From positions 11,988 to 75,987 of the forward strand of contig JBBECD010000199.1 of NCBI GenBank assembly GCA_040881995.1: DNA of 64,000 nucleotides, given 5' to 3'. Position numbers and translations under genes: made by a program. This document shows, one piece after another, positions 60,522-64,000 of this stretch; within the stretch, counting starts at the first letter, position 1; each line of letters starts with the position of its first letter. A model generated the notes under the pieces. It ran no database searches, had not been told where the DNA came from, and worked only from the letters and a program-made list of their open reading frames with translations. Source of the DNA: JAQCEJ01 sp040881995 (GTDB lineage: Bacteria; Planctomycetota; Planctomycetia; Planctomycetales; Planctomycetaceae).

Positions 60522-63452
60522 CTAATTTTTCCGTTCGGCGTCTCCATCGGTTAACATCTGACGCAGCGCTTTCGCCTCGGCATCATCGGGCTGAAGTTTC
60601 AGTACGGCGTCGATAACCGCCTTGGCCTTATCGACTTCGCCGGCGTCGCGGTAACACTTCGCCTGCCGGATCCCGAGCGTGTGATCCTCGGCGTCGAGTT
60701 GCCATGCCGTCGCGAATGCTTTCGCCCCCTTTGTATAGTCTTTCCGTCGGCGGTAGCTTTCGCCCAGCATCGGATAAATCGTCTTGTCGAGCACGTCGAC
60801 GTGCAGCACCTGCCCGCCATACCGAACGACCGCGGCGTAGTCGTGTTCGTCCCACGCCGACGCACACAATCGCCGCGCGTAAGACGGGTCGTCGAATTCG
60901 TACAGCATCAGCGCTTCGAGGAGTTGTTTCGTCCGCGGTGCGTCGTCGGTCGCGGCATCGAGGGAGAGTTTCATCAGCGGCACGTGGTCGGGCCACTTCG
61001 CGAGACCGATGGCGCACATTTCCGCGGCCTCTTTTTTCTCCCCCCGAGCGACGTGAAACGCCGCCAGCCGCAGCAGTACCGGCAAGGAAGGCGTTTGCGG
61101 GTTCCAAATCTTGAGCAACCGTTCTCGAGCATCGTCGACGTGCTTCGCCTTGATTTCTGCGTCGGCCTTGAAGAGCGTCGCCAGTTCGTGTCGGTCGTTC
61201 TTCGTCAGGACATCGTCGGCGAGCGCCACAGCGCGCTTGTGTTCGCCCGTTTCCCTCAAAGCATGCGCCAAATTGATCTGCACGTCGAGGTCGTCGGGCG
61301 ATTCGGCATGCCGTTGTTCCCACTCTTCGACCGTTCCTGCCGCGAATGTTCCCTTTCCCCAGTATTCCAACTTCTGCTGTAAAAATGAGAGAAACGAATT
61401 TTCCAACTCCGCGACTTCGATGCCGCATGCCTTCTGCACGGCGTCTTCGGTCGTCAGATTCTGATGATACGCGGCGATCAGGTCGAGCCCGACCTGCGGT
61501 CCGAACGTCTGTTCGAGAAAATCGAGATACAATCGGCTTTGACAATACGCCATCTGCCAGTCTTCGGAGGACTTGGCGCGCTGAAAGCCGTCGTTGAGCG
61601 TCTTGAGCTCGAAGAGCTTTCCGCCGGGCAGCCGCTTACGAACCAGGTCTTGCCATTGCCACGGCATGACGGGCGATTCGTACTTGACCGCCATCGCTTC
61701 GGTGAACCAGTGCGGAATGCCGAATTCGGTCTGCTGCAGCGTGAGAATGTGCACGAATTCATGCCGGACGACCCGAGCCCAGTTGAACGGTTTCTTCATG
61801 GCGGTGGGCGAGACGATCGAAATCACCTTGCCGGTCGACGCCCCGATCGTGTGCAGCCAGGGCAAGCCCGTCATGCGGGCGCTGAACCAGGCGTGCGCCG
61901 ATTCCCCGCCGCCGTCGTGAAAGACGTCGATCTGCGTCCGTTCCGGCGGTTCGTAGCCGAGCGCCTGCGTCAGTTCGGGATAGATCTCTTCGAGATAGTC
62001 GGCGAGCGCTTCGCCAAAGATGCCGTCCTGTTCGCCGTCCACGCGGATGATGAAATGTGCGGTCGTGATTTCGCGATAATTTCCCAGTTGATCGAGAACC
62101 TTGCGCAGGTTGCTGATCCGCACATGATACGGATCGGCCTTGAAGGCCGCGTCGAGCAACGTTCTTCCTTCTTCGAGCCGGCCGACGCGAAGGTACAGTT
62201 CCGCGAGATCGGCTTTGGGATCGGGAAGTTTGGGGAACAAGCGGTTGGCCCACACGAGACAGACTTCCGCCTGCGGATAACGCCGTTGCGATTCGAACAA
62301 GCGCCCCAGTTCGGCGAGGGCGTATCCGGGACGCGGATTTCGTCTGGCGAGCGCGACGAAAATCTGTTGATACTTTCTTTCGGTTTCGCTCTGGTATTCG
62401 TCGATCGTCTCAAGATGCGAGCAGAGCGATTCGAGTTCTTCGACGGAGGGCCAACCGGTATTCAACATGTCACAGAACGCTTCCCGCGCCAGCATTCGCT
62501 GATCGTGCGGATTGACGTCGAGCGCCTGCCGCACGAAGGCGAGGGCGTCGTCGGGTCGGCCGCGCCAGAGCGCGACGTCGGCGAGAATCGCAAAAGCTGG
62601 CGGGTAACGGGGATTGATCGTGAGGGCCTCACTCGCCGATTTTTCAGCGGCTTCGTAGTCGTACTTGATCAATCGCGACTGCGCCATCGCCGTCAGGACT
62701 TCGGCCGATTGAAAATTAATCGCCAGCGCCGATTGAAATTCAGAAATCGCGTCGGGCTCGTTGTACTTTTCGAGAAACATCAATCCCGAAAAATGCAGCG
62801 CGGGCCAGAAGTCCTTGTCGACGGCGATCGCGTCGGGACAGAGCGTGTTGACGATGAAGTTGAATATCTGCGTCGATCCATTCCAGCGGGCGTATTGTGC
62901 CGCCCCGCGGGCGACGACGAGCAGCGACTCGGCATCCGTCGGCTGAGCCTGATTGTAGTACCGCACCAGATCGCGGTAATTCGTTTCGGCTTCCTTCAAC
63001 CGCCCGGTTTCGGTAAAGACGTCCCCTTGCACGAGCGTCGCCAGCGGATGATTCTTCTCGATGGCAAGGGCCGCTTGAGCCAGTTCTTCTGCGGCGTCGT
63101 AATCGCCGGTGAGAAACGCGAGTTCGGCCCGACGGGCGATAATCCGAGGCGATTTCAATTTCGCGAGCCGTTCGGTTCCCAGGACCGCTTTCGCATCGTC
63201 CCAGTTTCCGAGCGACTGATCCAACTGACTGTGCAGCAGCGCGCATTCAATCCGCTGTTGCCGGCTTTCGTCGAGCGACGTGTCGTCGGACAGAGATTGT
63301 TCGACTTCCGCAAGAACTTCGCGCGCTTCCTCGTACCGGCCGCCGAGCAGATGCCCGCGGGCCGACGGCAACTCGGCGTCCTGGGCACAAACCGTTAAGG
63401 CGAGCGGGCATAAACAAAAAAGTCCGCAGAGCAACGCGGGGATTCGGGACAT
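60522..63452 (-). CDS. Secreted TPR protein with gluzincin (peptidase MA-like) domain
   Basis: The start chosen is the ATG at 63452, opening a signal peptide (MSRIPALLCGLFCLCPLALTV); a longer frame to 63974 is the antisense of the DUF1501 fragment. Of 976 residues, about 25-440 and 700-970 are TPR repeats, and between them is a zinc protease domain with H564-E565-x-x-H568 ('RHEFVHILTLQQ') and the third-ligand Glu region 'HWFTEAMAVKYE'. This is the peptidase MA-like gluzincin set. It probably cleaves exported proteins. It lies 194 bp downstream of the DUF1501 pseudogene. Confidence 0.92.
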   Translation of the reverse strand: MSRIPALLCGLFCLCPLALTVCAQDAELPSARGHLLGGRYEEAREVLAEVEQSLSDDTSLDESRQQRIECALLHSQLDQSLGNWDDAKAVLGTERLAKLKSPRIIARRAELAFLTGDYDAAEELAQAALAIEKNHPLATLVQGDVFTETGRLKEAETNYRDLVRYYNQAQPTDAESLLVVARGAAQYARWNGSTQIFNFIVNTLCPDAIAVDKDFWPALHFSGLMFLEKYNEPDAISEFQSALAINFQSAEVLTAMAQSRLIKYDYEAAEKSASEALTINPRYPPAFAILADVALWRGRPDDALAFVRQALDVNPHDQRMLAREAFCDMLNTGWPSVEELESLCSHLETIDEYQSETERKYQQIFVALARRNPRPGYALAELGRLFESQRRYPQAEVCLVWANRLFPKLPDPKADLAELYLRVGRLEEGRTLLDAAFKADPYHVRISNLRKVLDQLGNYREITTAHFIIRVDGEQDGIFGEALADYLEEIYPELTQALGYEPPERTQIDVFHDGGGESAHAWFSARMTGLPWLHTIGASTGKVISIVSPTAMKKPFNWARVVRHEFVHILTLQQTEFGIPHWFTEAMAVKYESPVMPWQWQDLVRKRLPGGKLFELKTLNDGFQRAKSSEDWQMAYCQSRLYLDFLEQTFGPQVGLDLIAAYHQNLTTEDAVQKACGIEVAELENSFLSFLQQKLEYWGKGTFAAGTVEEWEQRHAESPDDLDVQINLAHALRETGEHKRAVALADDVLTKNDRHELATLFKADAEIKAKHVDDARERLLKIWNPQTPSLPVLLRLAAFHVARGEKKEAAEMCAIGLAKWPDHVPLMKLSLDAATDDAPRTKQLLEALMLYEFDDPSYARRLCASAWDEHDYAAVVRYGGQVLHVDVLDKTIYPMLGESYRRRKDYTKGAKAFATAWQLDAEDHTLGIRQAKCYRDAGEVDKAKAVIDAVLKLQPDDAEAKALRQMLTDGDAERKN

Positions 63453-63646
63453 CAAACACCACTTGTGCGAAAGAAGAAGATTCCACCCTGTACGAGGTAG
63501 GTTGCGCGCCGGCGGAAGTCGCCCCCCCTGCTCGTCCGACCGCAAGGGAAATTGTCGCCGGAATCGAACCGCTTGGCAAGGCTTTGCGTCGGAACGATCA
63601 ACCGCGCACGCCAGGCCGATACCGGTGCACTCGCTGTAGAGAGACG

Positions 63647-64000
63647 TTACGAGAACAACTCGCGAATCGGTTGTCCGCGATAGACGCGGTAAGGGCGTCC
63701 CGTGGAATCGTGGAATTCGCGATCGGGGCCGACGCCGAGACAATGGAAGATCGTCGCCGCCAGGTCTTCGGGCGTGTAAGCCTCGGTTTCGGGAAGTCCG
63801 CCCTGGGCGTCGGTGCGGCCGATGATGCGGCCCGGTTCCACCCCGCCCCCCGCGATGAAACAGGGAAACGAATCGCCCCAATGATGCCGGCCGTCGGTGA
63901 ACGGTTCGCCGGCGACGTTTTTTCCATTGGGGCTGATCGGTGAAATCTTCGGCGTGCGGCCCATTTAGCCGCACATCACGATCAGCGTTTCGTCGAGGAG
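63647..64000 (-). pseudogene. DUF1501 gene with in-frame stop, C-terminal part only
   Basis: The frame reads '...LLDETLIVMCG', then TAA at 63965-63967, then 'MGRTPKISPISPNG' through '...DGRHHWGDSFPCF' and ends 'RGQPIRELFS'. In intact DUF1501 proteins this place is 'VMCGE.GRTP', so the Glu codon GAA appears mutated to TAA. The rest of the gene lies beyond the right edge. It is either a recent pseudogene or a base error. Compare with the intact DUF1501 at 6293-7549, which has 'VMLSEFGRTP' here. Confidence 0.85.

Noticed and set aside
63453..63974. N-terminal extension of the TPR-gluzincin protein
   Set aside because: It is a shifted-frame reading of the DUF1501 pseudogene and its upstream gap; the signal peptide begins at 63452.

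Overview
The window looks like a chromosomal segment of a planctomycete (Planctomycetia; genus not determinable from this sequence). Two paired DUF1549/DUF1553 and DUF1501 genes or remnants, many secreted TPR proteins, a PEP-CTERM protein, GC-rich interspersed inverted repeats and long minus-strand operons are all typical of that phylum. Most of the sequence is GC-rich; the 33.9-38.7 kb block and the 45.1-45.6 kb block look clearly more AT-rich.

Layout. 1-5.6 kb: two large secreted TPR proteins (the first runs off the left edge). 6.3-9.9 kb: DUF1549/DUF1553 + DUF1501 pair. 10.3 kb: secreted double HMA-like protein with a strong terminator. 11-14.9 kb: M24 peptidase, then a tightly overlapping three-gene catabolic-looking operon (sugar isomerase-like, two amidohydrolases, the second with a degenerate metal site). 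15.3-19.9 kb: HD-GYP protein, NAD-dependent epimerase-like protein, HpcH/HpaI aldolase, a hypothetical protein. 20-28.1 kb: a four-gene inorganic-carbon operon, dabA (DUF2309) - dabB - second antiporter-like subunit - SulP transporter fused to STAS and an apparent SbtB/PII-like domain. 28.5-32 kb: an OmpR-type regulator and its probable histidine kinase, separated by an opposite-strand PEP-CTERM gene; the kinase is preceded by four tandem perfect Shine-Dalgarno sequences. 32-33.8 kb: galE and a hypothetical protein.

33.88-38.65 kb is the most striking part: a complete 4.77-kb IS1595-family-like transposon with 26-bp perfect terminal inverted repeats and an 8-bp target duplication (TTTCAAAA). 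It carries a DNA methyltransferase fused to an Mrr-like nuclease domain, a small XRE regulator, the transposase, a HARE-HTH-like protein, three small proteins and a tRNA-like gene with a leucine-type class II body but a UGG (proline) anticodon. The XRE gene and the transposase are fired by mirror-image promoters (TTGACA-17-TAAGAT on both strands) whose -35 boxes are the two arms of one palindrome. This predicts that one repressor couples restriction-modification control to transposition.

38.7-47 kb: paired M16 peptidase subunits, an M28/PA/PDZ peptidase, an MBOAT-like membrane protein with a partner, a cupin, and an SDR whose catalytic Tyr is Phe. 47.3-59.7 kb: a seven-gene envelope cluster (TonB-like/AgmX-like, ExbB, ExbD, zinc-ribbon-ExbD, FHA-PQQ, TPR-SBP_bac_5, unknown secreted protein). 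59.9-64 kb: MazG-like hydrolase, TPR-gluzincin peptidase, and a DUF1501 gene broken by an in-frame TAA. Several interspersed inverted-repeat families occur in the gaps; one 75-bp family has three copies with compensatory changes in its arms.

All functional names come from reading motifs by eye; no database search was run.
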